Assembly (NCBI RefSeq): GCF_020171365.1 | Contig: NZ_JAIUZO010000002.1 | Location: forward strand, 744,001-808,000 | Reading direction: 5' to 3' | From: Qipengyuania gaetbuli | GTDB taxonomy: Bacteria; Pseudomonadota; Alphaproteobacteria; Sphingomonadales; Sphingomonadaceae | DNA: 64,000 bases | Shown: piece after piece, positions 15,648 to 24,205 of the stretch | Layout of the letters: each line of letters starts with the position of its first letter | Numbering within the stretch: the first letter of the stretch is position 1 | Position numbers and translations under genes: made by a program | Notes under the pieces: generated by a model | The model's input: the letters and a program-made list of their open reading frames with translations, nothing else | Database searches by the model: none | Told to the model about the DNA's origin: nothing

Positions 15648-16739
15648 ATGGTCGCCGCCCTGCGCCAGAATTCCGACATCAACGCCTCCGCTGACGAGGC
15701 CGACACCCGCGTGAAGGTCATGCTGGTCGACGATTCACTGACCGTGCGGACCGTGTTCTCGCGCATGCTCGCCAAGGAAGCCGACCTTAACGTCGTCGCC
15801 ACCGCCAGCACTGCCGAGCGCGGGCTCGACGAGCTGCGGGCACAGGCAGTTGACGTGGTCCTGCTCGACCTCGAAATGCCCGGCATGGGCGGGCTCGAGG
15901 CGCTACCCAAGATCCTCGCTCTTTCGCCCTCGACCAAGGTGCTGGTCATTTCCTCGCTCACTGCGGAAGGGGCGGAGCATACTGTCGAGGCCCTGCGCAT
16001 GGGCGCGGCCGACACCATGCTCAAGCCGCGTCCCGGCGGGTTCAACGACGACTATCGCGACCAGCTGCTCGGCAAGATCCGCGCGCTCAAGGGCATGGGC
16101 GTGGAAGAGGTACGCCGCGCCAGCGTGCGCCCCGCCTCGCGCCGTGCCGGCAAGCGCCCGCAGGTCGTCGCCATCGGCGCATCGACCGGCGGCATCCACG
16201 CGCTCAACCTTTTCCTGCGAAAGCTGCCGAAGGATTTCGAGCTCCCGATTCTCATCACGCAGCATCTTCCGGCGAGCTTCATCCCGGTCTTCGCACGCCA
16301 GATGGAAGTCGCCTCGGGCCGCCAGGCGATCCTTGCCGACGAAGGCGTCGAGATCCGCCGCGGCAACCTCGTGATCGCGCCGGGCCATGGCCACATGGTC
16401 GTGCACCGCAAGGGCACGCGCTATGTCACCGGCCTCGCCTACCATCCAGTCAAGAGCGGCTGCATGCCCTCGGTCGACCCCATGTTCGAAACGCTGGCAG
16501 AAGCCTATGACGGCGAGGTCGCAGGCGTCCTGCTGTCGGGCATGGGCCGCGACGGCACCGACGGGGCCGTGTCCATCGTCAACGCGGGCGGCTCGATCTA
16601 CGCGCAGGACGCGCACAGCTGCGCTGTCTGGGGCATGCCGCGCGCGGTTACGGAAATGGGACTGACCACTGCCGCCCTTCCTCCCGAAGAGCTGGCCGAA
16701 ACGGTGCTCGCCAGCGCCGGAGCCCAGGCATGGCGATAG
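15648..16739 (+). CDS. cheB: Chemotaxis methylesterase CheB
   Basis: A 363-residue protein-glutamate methylesterase/deamidase. The receiver domain has D74 in LLDLEMPGMGG, followed by a linker (about 145-170) and the CheB catalytic domain. The triad is Ser179 in AIGASTGG, His206 in ITQHLPASF and Asp302 in SGMGRDGTDG. It removes methyl groups from the receptor when phosphorylated by CheA. It lies 14 bases after cheY and overlaps cheR by 10 bases. Confidence 0.96.
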   Translation: MVAALRQNSDINASADEADTRVKVMLVDDSLTVRTVFSRMLAKEADLNVVATASTAERGLDELRAQAVDVVLLDLEMPGMGGLEALPKILALSPSTKVLVISSLTAEGAEHTVEALRMGAADTMLKPRPGGFNDDYRDQLLGKIRALKGMGVEEVRRASVRPASRRAGKRPQVVAIGASTGGIHALNLFLRKLPKDFELPILITQHLPASFIPVFARQMEVASGRQAILADEGVEIRRGNLVIAPGHGHMVVHRKGTRYVTGLAYHPVKSGCMPSVDPMFETLAEAYDGEVAGVLLSGMGRDGTDGAVSIVNAGGSIYAQDAHSCAVWGMPRAVTEMGLTTAALPPEELAETVLASAGAQAWR

Positions 16740-17608
16740 AGGATGCCTCCAACCGCATAATCGCCGACCTGCTGGCCTCGCGCACCGGGCAGCAACTCAC
16801 CGAAAGCCGCAGGTGGCGCATTTCCACCGCGCTGTCGGGCCTGTTTCGCGAACTCGGTATCCAGAATGTCGACCAACTCGCCTGTATGCTCGAGCGACCC
16901 GGCGAATACCGGCTGGCGACCCGCGTGGTCGAGGCGTTGCTTAACAACGAGACCTATTTCTTCCGCGACCATGCCTATTTCGGCACGCTCGCCAACACGG
17001 TCCTGCCCGACCTTGCCCGCAAACGGGCCGACAGCAAGAGGCTGACAATCTGGTCGGCAGGCTGTTCGACCGGGCAGGAAGTACTGTCGCTCGCGATGAC
17101 CTTTGCCGAACAGCCGGGCCGCTGGCAGGACTGGACGATCGACATCATCGGCACCGATATCTCCGGCAAGGCCATCGAACAGGCTCGCAGCGGCACCTAC
17201 TCGCAATTCGAGATCCAGCGGGGCATTTCGGTCGCGCAGATGCTCAATTTCTTCAGCGAGACCAAGGGCGGCTGGCAGGCCAGCGACCGCATTCGCGGGA
17301 TGGTCCGCTTCGAACAGCAGAACGTGCTCGATTTCCCGCCCCTGCCGGGCCGCTTCGACCTGGTGTTGTGTCGCAACGTGCTGCTCTATTTTGCACCCGA
17401 GACGCGCCGTTCGGCCTTCGACCGCCTGGCCAGCGCGGTTGCACCGGACGGGTTCCTGATGCTGGGCGCCGGCGAAACGGTGGTCGGCCAGACGGAGCGG
17501 TTCGAACCGTCTTCGCATGGCTCAGCGCTCTACTCGCTGCGTCAGCAGGCGGGCAGCGCACCACTCGGCCTGTCGATCAAGCCGCGCCAGGCGGTGGTCA
17601 ACGGCTAG
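16730..17608 (+). CDS. cheR: Chemotaxis methyltransferase CheR
   Basis: A 292-residue SAM-dependent receptor methyltransferase. The N-terminal helical domain ends with the LLNNETYFFRD motif (about 70-80). The catalytic domain has IWSAGCSTGQEVLSLAM as the SAM loop, IIGTDISGKAIEQAR and FDLVLCRNVLLYF. Together with CheB it sets receptor methylation and so adaptation. The start is the ATG inside the last codons of cheB. No CheD or CheZ gene follows. Confidence 0.96.
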   Translation: MAIEDASNRIIADLLASRTGQQLTESRRWRISTALSGLFRELGIQNVDQLACMLERPGEYRLATRVVEALLNNETYFFRDHAYFGTLANTVLPDLARKRADSKRLTIWSAGCSTGQEVLSLAMTFAEQPGRWQDWTIDIIGTDISGKAIEQARSGTYSQFEIQRGISVAQMLNFFSETKGGWQASDRIRGMVRFEQQNVLDFPPLPGRFDLVLCRNVLLYFAPETRRSAFDRLASAVAPDGFLMLGAGETVVGQTERFEPSSHGSALYSLRQQAGSAPLGLSIKPRQAVVNG

Positions 17609-17646
17609 GCCCTTGGCCCAAGCTGGCAGCCAGCCACCCTTTCGAG

Positions 17647-17665
17647 GGTAAACGGCAGTTTTACC
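17647..17665. promoter_or_regulatory. Inverted GGTAAA-N7-TTTACC element before the GGDEF-EAL gene
   Basis: GGTAAA at 17647-17652 and TTTACC at 17660-17665 are exact reverse complements with 7 bases between. A further GTTACCAT lies at 17712-17719. The element sits in the 79-base gap between cheR and the cyclase gene. A shared regulator with the other che units is suggested but not shown. Confidence 0.35.
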
Positions 17666-17687
17666 GTTCCTTAGCTAATCCCCCCTA

Positions 17688-19271
17688 ATGACGGGGAATT
17701 ACCAGTTTCGCGTTACCATCGGGGGATTTTTACGCGTGAGCCTTAACTGTGACAGCACCGGTCACGACACGCGCGTTCTCCTGTTCGCACCCCTCGCCGT
17801 GCTCGCAATGATCGTGTCTGCAACCGCGATTACGGCGCTGATCGCGCTCAGCCTCAACGTATCGCTCCTGCCGGTCATCATCGTAGCCGGCGCTGCCGCC
17901 TTCGGCCTTGCCACCGCCCTGTTCGGACGGCTCGGCATCAAGCACCTGCGCCGGCTCGAACAGCTCAGCAATTCCGACAGCCTGACGCAGCTGCCCAACC
18001 GCCGCGCGCTGCATATAGGCATCCAGCAGGAAATTCGCGCTCAGCAGGAAGTGGCGCTGGCGCTGGTCGATCTCGACGGATTCAAGCTCCTCAACGACCA
18101 CTACGGCCATTTCGTGGGCGATGCGGCGATCAAGGAAGTCGCCCGAATTTTCGAGCAGGTCTGCGAAGGCAATGCGCAGGTCCACCGCCTCGGCGGCGAC
18201 GAATATGCCATTCTCATGTCGGGCAGCCTGTCGGGTACACTTCTCGAAGGTATCTGCCGCCGCGTCATCGAACGCCTCGCCAAGCCGGTCGCGGTGGACG
18301 ACCGACGCCTGACGCTGGGCGCAAGTATCGGCCTGGCGCGTCGCCTTCCCCACGACAGCGTTTCGTCGAGCGAGCTCCTGCGCCGCGCCGACGTCGCGAT
18401 GTATGCCTCCAAGCGTGGCGGCAAGATGCGCTGCACCTGGTTTTCCGAAGCCTTCGACCAGAGCCGTGAACAGCTCAAGGAACTGGACGACGAGCTGCGC
18501 ATGGCGCTCGCCAACGAGGAATTCCGACTCAACTACCAGCCGCTGGTCGACAGCCGTACCCGCAAGGTCGTGGCGGTCGAGTGCCTGCTGCGCTGGGAGC
18601 GTCCCGACGGCAAGCGCATCGGTCCGAACATCTTCATCCCCGTCGCCGAGGAATCGGGCCTGATCAATCCGATCGGCCTGTGGGTGCTCCGCCAGGCCTG
18701 CAAGGACGCGCTGGCGTGGGACGATATCACTCTGTCGGTAAACATTTCGGCCGCGCAGCTGCGCAACCCCGAATTCCCGATCCAGCTAGGCCATATCCTC
18801 GAGGAAACCGGTTTCGATGCCGAACGCCTCGAGCTCGAAATCACCGAGACCTGCCTGGTGCTCGACCCGATCGTGGCCGAACGCAGCCTTGCGGTCATCC
18901 GGGGTTTCGGCGTCCGTGTGGCGCTCGACGATTTCGGCACCGGCTATGCCTCCATCGGCTTCCTGCGCCAGTTCCGTTTCGAGAAGCTGAAGCTCGACCG
19001 CAGCCTCGTCGTGCAGGCGGGCGAAGACGATGCCAGCCGCGCGATGATGCTCTCCAGCATTACCGTGGCCCGCGCCATGCAGATGGGCGTGACGGCAGAA
19101 GGCGTTGAGACCGAAGAACAGGCCGCCATGGTGCGCGCCGCAGGTTGCGACCAGATCCAGGGCTGGCTCTACTTCAAGGCCCTGCCGGCCGATGAAATTG
19201 CCCAGCACCTCGGTCATCCGGTCGGTGCAGCGCTACCGGGCGATGTCGAAACCTCAGCCAAGGTCGCCTGA
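17688..19271 (+). CDS. Membrane-bound GGDEF-EAL protein (c-di-GMP cyclase/phosphodiesterase)
   Basis: A 527-residue protein with two N-terminal membrane helices (about 29-55 and 58-80), a GGDEF domain and an EAL domain. The cyclase signature is GGDEY (169-173), a variant of GGDEF, with DSLTQLPNRRAL and LALVDLDGFKLLND before it. The EAL motif reads ECL (299-301); downstream NIS, EITET, DDFGTGY (415-421), KLKLDR and EGVET are all intact, so phosphodiesterase activity is likely. ATG at 17688 has no clear ribosome site; GTG at 17736, ten bases after GGGGGA, is an alternative start. It follows cheR and suggests that c-di-GMP turnover is tied to the Che pathway. Confidence 0.92.
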   Translation: MTGNYQFRVTIGGFLRVSLNCDSTGHDTRVLLFAPLAVLAMIVSATAITALIALSLNVSLLPVIIVAGAAAFGLATALFGRLGIKHLRRLEQLSNSDSLTQLPNRRALHIGIQQEIRAQQEVALALVDLDGFKLLNDHYGHFVGDAAIKEVARIFEQVCEGNAQVHRLGGDEYAILMSGSLSGTLLEGICRRVIERLAKPVAVDDRRLTLGASIGLARRLPHDSVSSSELLRRADVAMYASKRGGKMRCTWFSEAFDQSREQLKELDDELRMALANEEFRLNYQPLVDSRTRKVVAVECLLRWERPDGKRIGPNIFIPVAEESGLINPIGLWVLRQACKDALAWDDITLSVNISAAQLRNPEFPIQLGHILEETGFDAERLELEITETCLVLDPIVAERSLAVIRGFGVRVALDDFGTGYASIGFLRQFRFEKLKLDRSLVVQAGEDDASRAMMLSSITVARAMQMGVTAEGVETEEQAAMVRAAGCDQIQGWLYFKALPADEIAQHLGHPVGAALPGDVETSAKVA

Positions 19272-19352
19272 GCGTAGCACACAAGTTTACCTCGCCTATG
19301 CGGCGAAAGGCCATGTGCAAATCCCTGCCAAACCAGTGATTTCAGCCCGGGC

Positions 19353-19383
19353 GTTTACCATATCGAAACGCTGTTCGGTTACC
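19353..19383 (+). promoter_or_regulatory. GTTTACCAT and GTTACC elements upstream of the methyl-accepting protein gene
   Basis: GTTTACCAT at 19353-19361 and GGTTACC ending at 19383 lie in the 138-base gap before the receptor gene; another GTTTACC is at 19285-19291. These are the same class of element as before cheA and the GGDEF-EAL gene. Confidence 0.35.
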
Positions 19384-19409
19384 TCGATGGCATCCTCAGA
19401 GGGGTGAAC

Positions 19410-20756
19410 ATGAACGCAATCAGCAAATTCGACGCCGAGCTGTCCGAAGAAATCGCCAACGTTTCGCTTTCCGCCGATGCCGAAGACGGCAATTTCAAGC
19501 GCTATTGGCTCGCTGACTGGTTCAATGGGCAGACCCTTGCCAACAAGATGAAGCTGGCCGTGCTGGCACCGATGATCGGTACCGGCCTCGTGTCGCTGTT
19601 CGCCTATATCGGCTTTGCTGCCGAAGGCGCGCAGCCCGCCATGCAGGCGCTGGTCCTGCTGACCGCCGCACTCTGCCTGGTACTCGGCTATCTTGCGACC
19701 CGCCGGATGATCCTCGACACCATCAAGCCGCTCAAGGCTGTGGCCGACGGCATGAAGGAACTGGCCGCCGGAGGCCGCGACGTCGAAGTCAGCGGCGTGG
19801 GCCGCAATGACGAGATCGGCGATCTTGCCCGGGCTCTCGAAGTTTTCCTGAAGTCAGGCCACAAGCTCGACGAACTCTTCGCCGGCCGCAAGGAAAGTTC
19901 CGAACGCCGCAAGCGCGAAATCGACCTCCTCGCCCGCTCGTTCGAGCACGAAATCGGCGAAGTGGTGTCGGCCGTCGCCTCGGCTTCCACGCAACTCAAC
20001 GAAACTGCCGCCGCAATGGCCAAGGCCGCCGAGCATGCCTCGGGCCAGGCCGCGCAGGTCAGCGGATCGATGGAACAGGCATCGACCGGTGTTACCGCCG
20101 CAGCTGCCGCTTCGGACGAATTCGCCATGTCGATCGGCGAGATCAGCCGCCAAGCCTCGCACTCGGCCGAACTGGCGCGCAAGGCCGCAGACGATGCGGA
20201 AGATGCCGACCAGACCATCTCCACCCTCGCTTCCTCGGCGGACCAGGTCGGCCAGATCGTCGAACTGATCCAGTCGATCGCACAGCGCACCAATCTGCTC
20301 GCCCTCAACGCCTCGATCGAGGCGGCGCGCGGGGGCGAAGCGGGCCGCGGCTTTGCCGTGGTCGCCAGCGAAGTGAAGGAACTCGCCACGCAGACGAGCC
20401 GTGCGACCGAAGAGGTCGCCGAGCAGATCCGAGCCATGCAGAATTCCACCGGCGCCAGCGTCAGCGCGCTGCGGTCCATCGGCGAACAGATCAAGCAGCT
20501 CGAAACCACTGCCATCTCGATTGCCAGCGCAGTCGACCAGCAGTCGGTCGCAGGGCAGGACCTTGCCCGCAGCATCGACCTTGCCGCGCGCGGTACGGAC
20601 GAGGTTGCCGGCCATATCGAGATCATGCGCGAAACCAGCCTCGCGGCCGGTGCATCGGCCAGCCAGGTGCTGTCGTCGGCTACCGATCTGCAGGGCCAAG
20701 CTTCGAACCTGCGCAGCCGCGTCGACACCTTCCTTGCGAAGGTGCGCGCAGGATAA
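19410..20756 (+). CDS. Methyl-accepting chemotaxis protein without a sizeable sensor domain
   Basis: A 448-residue receptor. Two hydrophobic segments (about residues 47-67 and 76-95) are separated by only about ten residues, so there is no periplasmic ligand domain. A HAMP region follows ([19 protein letters not shown]), then the cytoplasmic coiled coil with the highly conserved hairpin tip [32 protein letters not shown] (shown in parts: [18 protein letters not shown]). There is no CheR-binding pentapeptide at the C-terminus. GAGGGG at 19399-19404 fixes the start at ATG 19410; the upstream GTG lies inside that ribosome site. It is presumably the cognate receptor of this CheA. Confidence 0.93.
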   Translation: MNAISKFDAELSEEIANVSLSADAEDGNFKRYWLADWFNGQTLANKMKLAVLAPMIGTGLVSLFAYIGFAAEGAQPAMQALVLLTAALCLVLGYLATRRMILDTIKPLKAVADGMKELAAGGRDVEVSGVGRNDEIGDLARALEVFLKSGHKLDELFAGRKESSERRKREIDLLARSFEHEIGEVVSAVASASTQLNETAAAMAKAAEHASGQAAQVSGSMEQASTGVTAAAAASDEFAMSIGEISRQASHSAELARKAADDAEDADQTISTLASSADQVGQIVELIQSIAQRTNLLALNASIEAARGGEAGRGFAVVASEVKELATQTSRATEEVAEQIRAMQNSTGASVSALRSIGEQIKQLETTAISIASAVDQQSVAGQDLARSIDLAARGTDEVAGHIEIMRETSLAAGASASQVLSSATDLQGQASNLRSRVDTFLAKVRAG

Positions 20757-20761
20757 GGCTG

Positions 20762-20788
20762 GCGGGGACCGGCGTTCACCGGCCCCGC
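20762..20788. terminator. Hairpin between convergent receptor and amidohydrolase genes
   Basis: GCGGGGACCGG pairs with CCGGCCCCGC (one bulged A) around a 6-base loop. It lies just after the receptor stop and just before the convergent stop. There is no T-run, so termination efficiency is uncertain. Confidence 0.5.
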
Positions 20789-20789
20789 G

Positions 20790-23700
20790 TCACTCCCACC
20801 AGTAGGGCATGCGGCGGGCGTTGCCCGTCGTGACCTCGTTCATGGTGCGCGCGTCGTACAGGCGCCCGCCGAGCATGACCTGCGCGATGTCGTCCGAATT
20901 GCGGATGTCCTGCGCAGGATCGGCGGTCAGGATGACGAGATCGGCGAGCTTACCGACTTCGAGGCTGCCGATGTCCTTGTCCATGCCCAGCGAACGGGCC
21001 GGTTCGATCGTGCCGGCGCGCAGCGCTTCCACCGCGCTCATGCCGCCGCGAGCGAAGCTCCACAGCTCCCAATGCGCGCCGATACCGGCCTGCTGGCCAT
21101 GCGCCCCGATGCTGACCTTCACCCCGCGCTCGGCAAGCTTCTTGGCTTCGCGCGCGCTATTGTCGTCGACGAAAGCCCATTCCGGCGCCTTAGTGCGGCG
21201 GGCCGTTGCGGCCAGCAGCATCTTGGGCGGGGTATGGACCAGCAGCGGGTTGTCGAACACGTCGGTCGCCTGCCGCCAATAGGGGTCACCGGCAAGACCG
21301 CCATAGGTCACGACCAGCGTCGGCGTGTAATTGGTGTCCGACTGGCCGAACATCTGCAGCACGTCTTCATACATCACGTCGAGCGGGATGTTGTGCTCCA
21401 GCGTGGAGTTGCCGTCGGCGATGAGGTTCATGTCCATGCCGAACAGCGAGCCGCCTTCGGCCACCACCAGCATGTTTTCCGCCCGTGCGGCGGCGACCAC
21501 CTGCTGGCGCTGTTCGCGGCGGGGCTGGTTGTAGTTCTTCACCGAGATACCGCCCTGCGCCTTGATGCGGCGGACATGGGCCAGCGCATCCTCGTAGCTG
21601 TCGACGCGCGCATACACGCCCGGCGATTTCGCGCCGTAGATGATCTCGCCGGTCGAATAGATCCGCGGGCCGAGCAAATTGCCGGCGCGCTGGCGCTCCG
21701 ATGCCGAGAAGATCATGCTCGCCGAGGACGAGGGATCGTGGATCGTCGTGGTGCCCAGTGCCAGGTTCTGGATCAGCGACCAGTTCTGCTGCGGGACGAG
21801 ATCGCCCGATCCTTGCGCGCCGTGCGCATGCGCATCGACGAGGCCCGGGATGATCGTGCGGTCGGCCGCATCGACGACCTTCGCGCCGGCGGGAACGGTC
21901 ACGTCCGATGCCGAGCCGATGGCGGCAATGCGATCGCCGTCGATCAGGATCGTGCCGTTCTCGATCGTACCCGCGCTGTCGCCCGCCATGGTGTGGATGC
22001 GAGCACCGGTAATGGCGACCATCCCGCTCGGCTTGTCGGCGCGCACGGTGCGAGCCAGCGAGGTGCCGCTGTCCGGCGGGGTGAAACTGGGTGCATCCTT
22101 GCCCTGCGGCGCGCTCGGCGTCAGCGCCGAGGTGCTTGCCCGGTAAAGCACGGGTCCCATCGACCAGTGCAGCGTGGAGCCGTTCTGGGTCCAGCCGATA
22201 TAGTCCGCCCCGCCCTTGCTGACCTTGGTCACGGGAAGCGAGCTGGACTTCTCGCCCACGGTCACTGCTTGCCCGCCGGGCAGCAAAGGCATGGCGAAGA
22301 CCTCGTAATTCTGGCGGAAGGCGACGTAATCGCCGCGCGGGCTGACGCGGAAATCATTGGCCAGTTCGCCCTCGGCGTGGACGCGGCGCGCCTCGCCGTC
22401 GAGATCGCTGGAAATGAGTTGCAGCTTGCCGCTCGAGCGCGCGAGCATGAACAGCCGGTCGCCATATGCGCCGAACTGCGGGTCCGATCCGTCACGGGTG
22501 ACGAGGCGGGCCAGACCGCCCGACGCGGAGACAGCGTAAACGCCCTCGTTCTCCGAGAAATCAGGCGTGGTGAGGTAACCGCCACCCCGCTTCTCGAACA
22601 CGATGGTGCTGCCGTCGGGCGAGAACTGCGGCACCGCATAGTGTCCCGGCTCGCGGGTCACAGCGCGTTCGTCGCGACCGCGGCTGTCGATGGTGACGAT
22701 CCGCCCGAGCCCGGCATCTGTCCAGCGCACGAAGGCAAGGCGCGAACCGTCGCGCGACCAGGTCGGCCACAGCTCGAGGCTGGCATCGTCGCCGCTGGTC
22801 AGGCGACGCGGCGCGGCATCGCCGCCGACCGGCTTGGTGTAGAGCTTGCCAAGGCTTTCGAAGACCACGGTGCGGCCATCGGGCGACACGGTGGCGAAAC
22901 GCGGGATTTTTGCCGTGAAGCTGTCCGGCGCGACATCGATAACCGGATGCGGCGCCGAGGCCACGGCCCGCGTATCGTCGATGCGGAAGGGGATTTCGCT
23001 GGCACCCGACCCGTCGGCAGCGATGCGCATGATCTTGCCGCCGGCCCAGGCGACGATGCTGGCACCGTCCGGCGTCCAGTCCATCATCGGGTAGACGCCG
23101 TAGACTGCCCAGGTCTCCTGCATGTCGAGATCGAGCTGGCCGTAGACCATGCGCTCGCGCCCACTGGCGATGTCCTTGACCCACAGCTGGGACTGGTCCT
23201 TGTCGCGCCGCACGAAGGCGATGCTCTTGCCATCGGGCGAAGGCGTGGGGCGCACCGCGCCGCCAAAGCCGCCGATGGCAGTGGTCACTTCGCCGGTGTC
23301 GATGTCATAGCGTTCGACGCGGAAGATTCCGGCGTTGGAATCCTGCGCATATTCGAAGATCGGGCCGGAGGTGACGTTACGCGTGTAGTAAATCGCGTTG
23401 CCGTCGGGAGCGTAGACCGGCTCGCCCAGTTCCTTCTGCAGGGCTTCGCTGGCGCGCTTGACCAGCTGGACACCCCCGCCGCCCGATGCGTGGTAGAGCC
23501 ACACTTCGCCCGTTCCCAGGCTGCGCTGCGTGGTAAAATGCTTCTTCGCCACGATGTAGCGGCCATCTGGGGACCAGCTGGGGTGGTTGATCAGGCGGAA
23601 GTCTTCCTTGGTGACCTGCTGCTTGTTCGAACCGTCACGGTTCATGACCCAGATATTGTCGCCGCCCCCGCGATCCGAGGTGAAGGCGATCTTGCTGCCA

Positions 23701-24125
23701 TCAGGCGAGAATTGCGGGTGCACTTCCCATGCGAGCCCCTCGGCAATGCGCGTCGGCGTGCCGCCGGTGATCGGCATGGTGTAGATATCGCCGAGCAGGG
23801 CGAAAGCGATGGTGCGCCCGTCGGGCGATACGTCGACATCGATCCACGTCCCTTCATCGGTGCGGATCGGCACTTCCTTGAGCTGGGCGCCGCGCGGTGC
23901 GGTCACGTCCCATTTCTCATCGCTCTTTTCCTCGCCGGCGATCGGTACGGTTGCCGGGGCGGCCTGCACCTGCTGGCCGGTGCCTTCACGCGGCAGGTCG
24001 GCCTGCGAGGCGTCGACTTCCTGCTCCTCGACCGGGTTGGGGCTGGGCGCGGGCTCTTCCTGCTGCGCGTGTGCGGCGGACGCGCACAGGACCAGCGCGA
24101 GGGCGGAAGCAATGCTCGACTTCAT
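20790..24125 (-). CDS. Secreted beta-propeller (PD40/TolB-like) amidohydrolase fusion
   Basis: A 1111-residue secreted protein. Residues 1-20 are a signal peptide ending AHA. The next 50 residues are Pro/Glu-rich. From about 85 to 690 there are repeated WD40-like PD40 blades of the form FSPDGSKIAFTSDRGG, as in TolB. From about 705 on there is an amidohydrolase: TIENGTILIDGDRIAAIG, IIPGLVDAHAHGAQGSGD (metal-binding HxH), LEHNIPLD and SIGAHGQQAGIGAHWE, and the typical LGMDKDIGSLEVGKLADLVIL ending in parts. Family members are annotated as amidohydrolases or prolidase-like enzymes acting on peptides in the periplasm. Substrate unknown. A CTCCC-type ribosome site precedes the ATG. Confidence 0.9.
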   Translation of the reverse strand: MKSSIASALALVLCASAAHAQQEEPAPSPNPVEEQEVDASQADLPREGTGQQVQAAPATVPIAGEEKSDEKWDVTAPRGAQLKEVPIRTDEGTWIDVDVSPDGRTIAFALLGDIYTMPITGGTPTRIAEGLAWEVHPQFSPDGSKIAFTSDRGGGDNIWVMNRDGSNKQQVTKEDFRLINHPSWSPDGRYIVAKKHFTTQRSLGTGEVWLYHASGGGGVQLVKRASEALQKELGEPVYAPDGNAIYYTRNVTSGPIFEYAQDSNAGIFRVERYDIDTGEVTTAIGGFGGAVRPTPSPDGKSIAFVRRDKDQSQLWVKDIASGRERMVYGQLDLDMQETWAVYGVYPMMDWTPDGASIVAWAGGKIMRIAADGSGASEIPFRIDDTRAVASAPHPVIDVAPDSFTAKIPRFATVSPDGRTVVFESLGKLYTKPVGGDAAPRRLTSGDDASLELWPTWSRDGSRLAFVRWTDAGLGRIVTIDSRGRDERAVTREPGHYAVPQFSPDGSTIVFEKRGGGYLTTPDFSENEGVYAVSASGGLARLVTRDGSDPQFGAYGDRLFMLARSSGKLQLISSDLDGEARRVHAEGELANDFRVSPRGDYVAFRQNYEVFAMPLLPGGQAVTVGEKSSSLPVTKVSKGGADYIGWTQNGSTLHWSMGPVLYRASTSALTPSAPQGKDAPSFTPPDSGTSLARTVRADKPSGMVAITGARIHTMAGDSAGTIENGTILIDGDRIAAIGSASDVTVPAGAKVVDAADRTIIPGLVDAHAHGAQGSGDLVPQQNWSLIQNLALGTTTIHDPSSSASMIFSASERQRAGNLLGPRIYSTGEIIYGAKSPGVYARVDSYEDALAHVRRIKAQGGISVKNYNQPRREQRQQVVAAARAENMLVVAEGGSLFGMDMNLIADGNSTLEHNIPLDVMYEDVLQMFGQSDTNYTPTLVVTYGGLAGDPYWRQATDVFDNPLLVHTPPKMLLAATARRTKAPEWAFVDDNSAREAKKLAERGVKVSIGAHGQQAGIGAHWELWSFARGGMSAVEALRAGTIEPARSLGMDKDIGSLEVGKLADLVILTADPAQDIRNSDDIAQVMLGGRLYDARTMNEVTTGNARRMPYWWE

Positions 24126-24205
24126 GTATCTCTCCCTGACAGTCGGGAGCGGCTTAGACGTGCCTCAAGCGCGAATGCAAACGCCTGTTCGACGAACGAC
24201 GGTAA

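Noticed and set aside
19404..19409. GTG start for the methyl-accepting protein
   Set aside because: The GTG lies within the GAGGGG ribosome site that serves the ATG at 19410.
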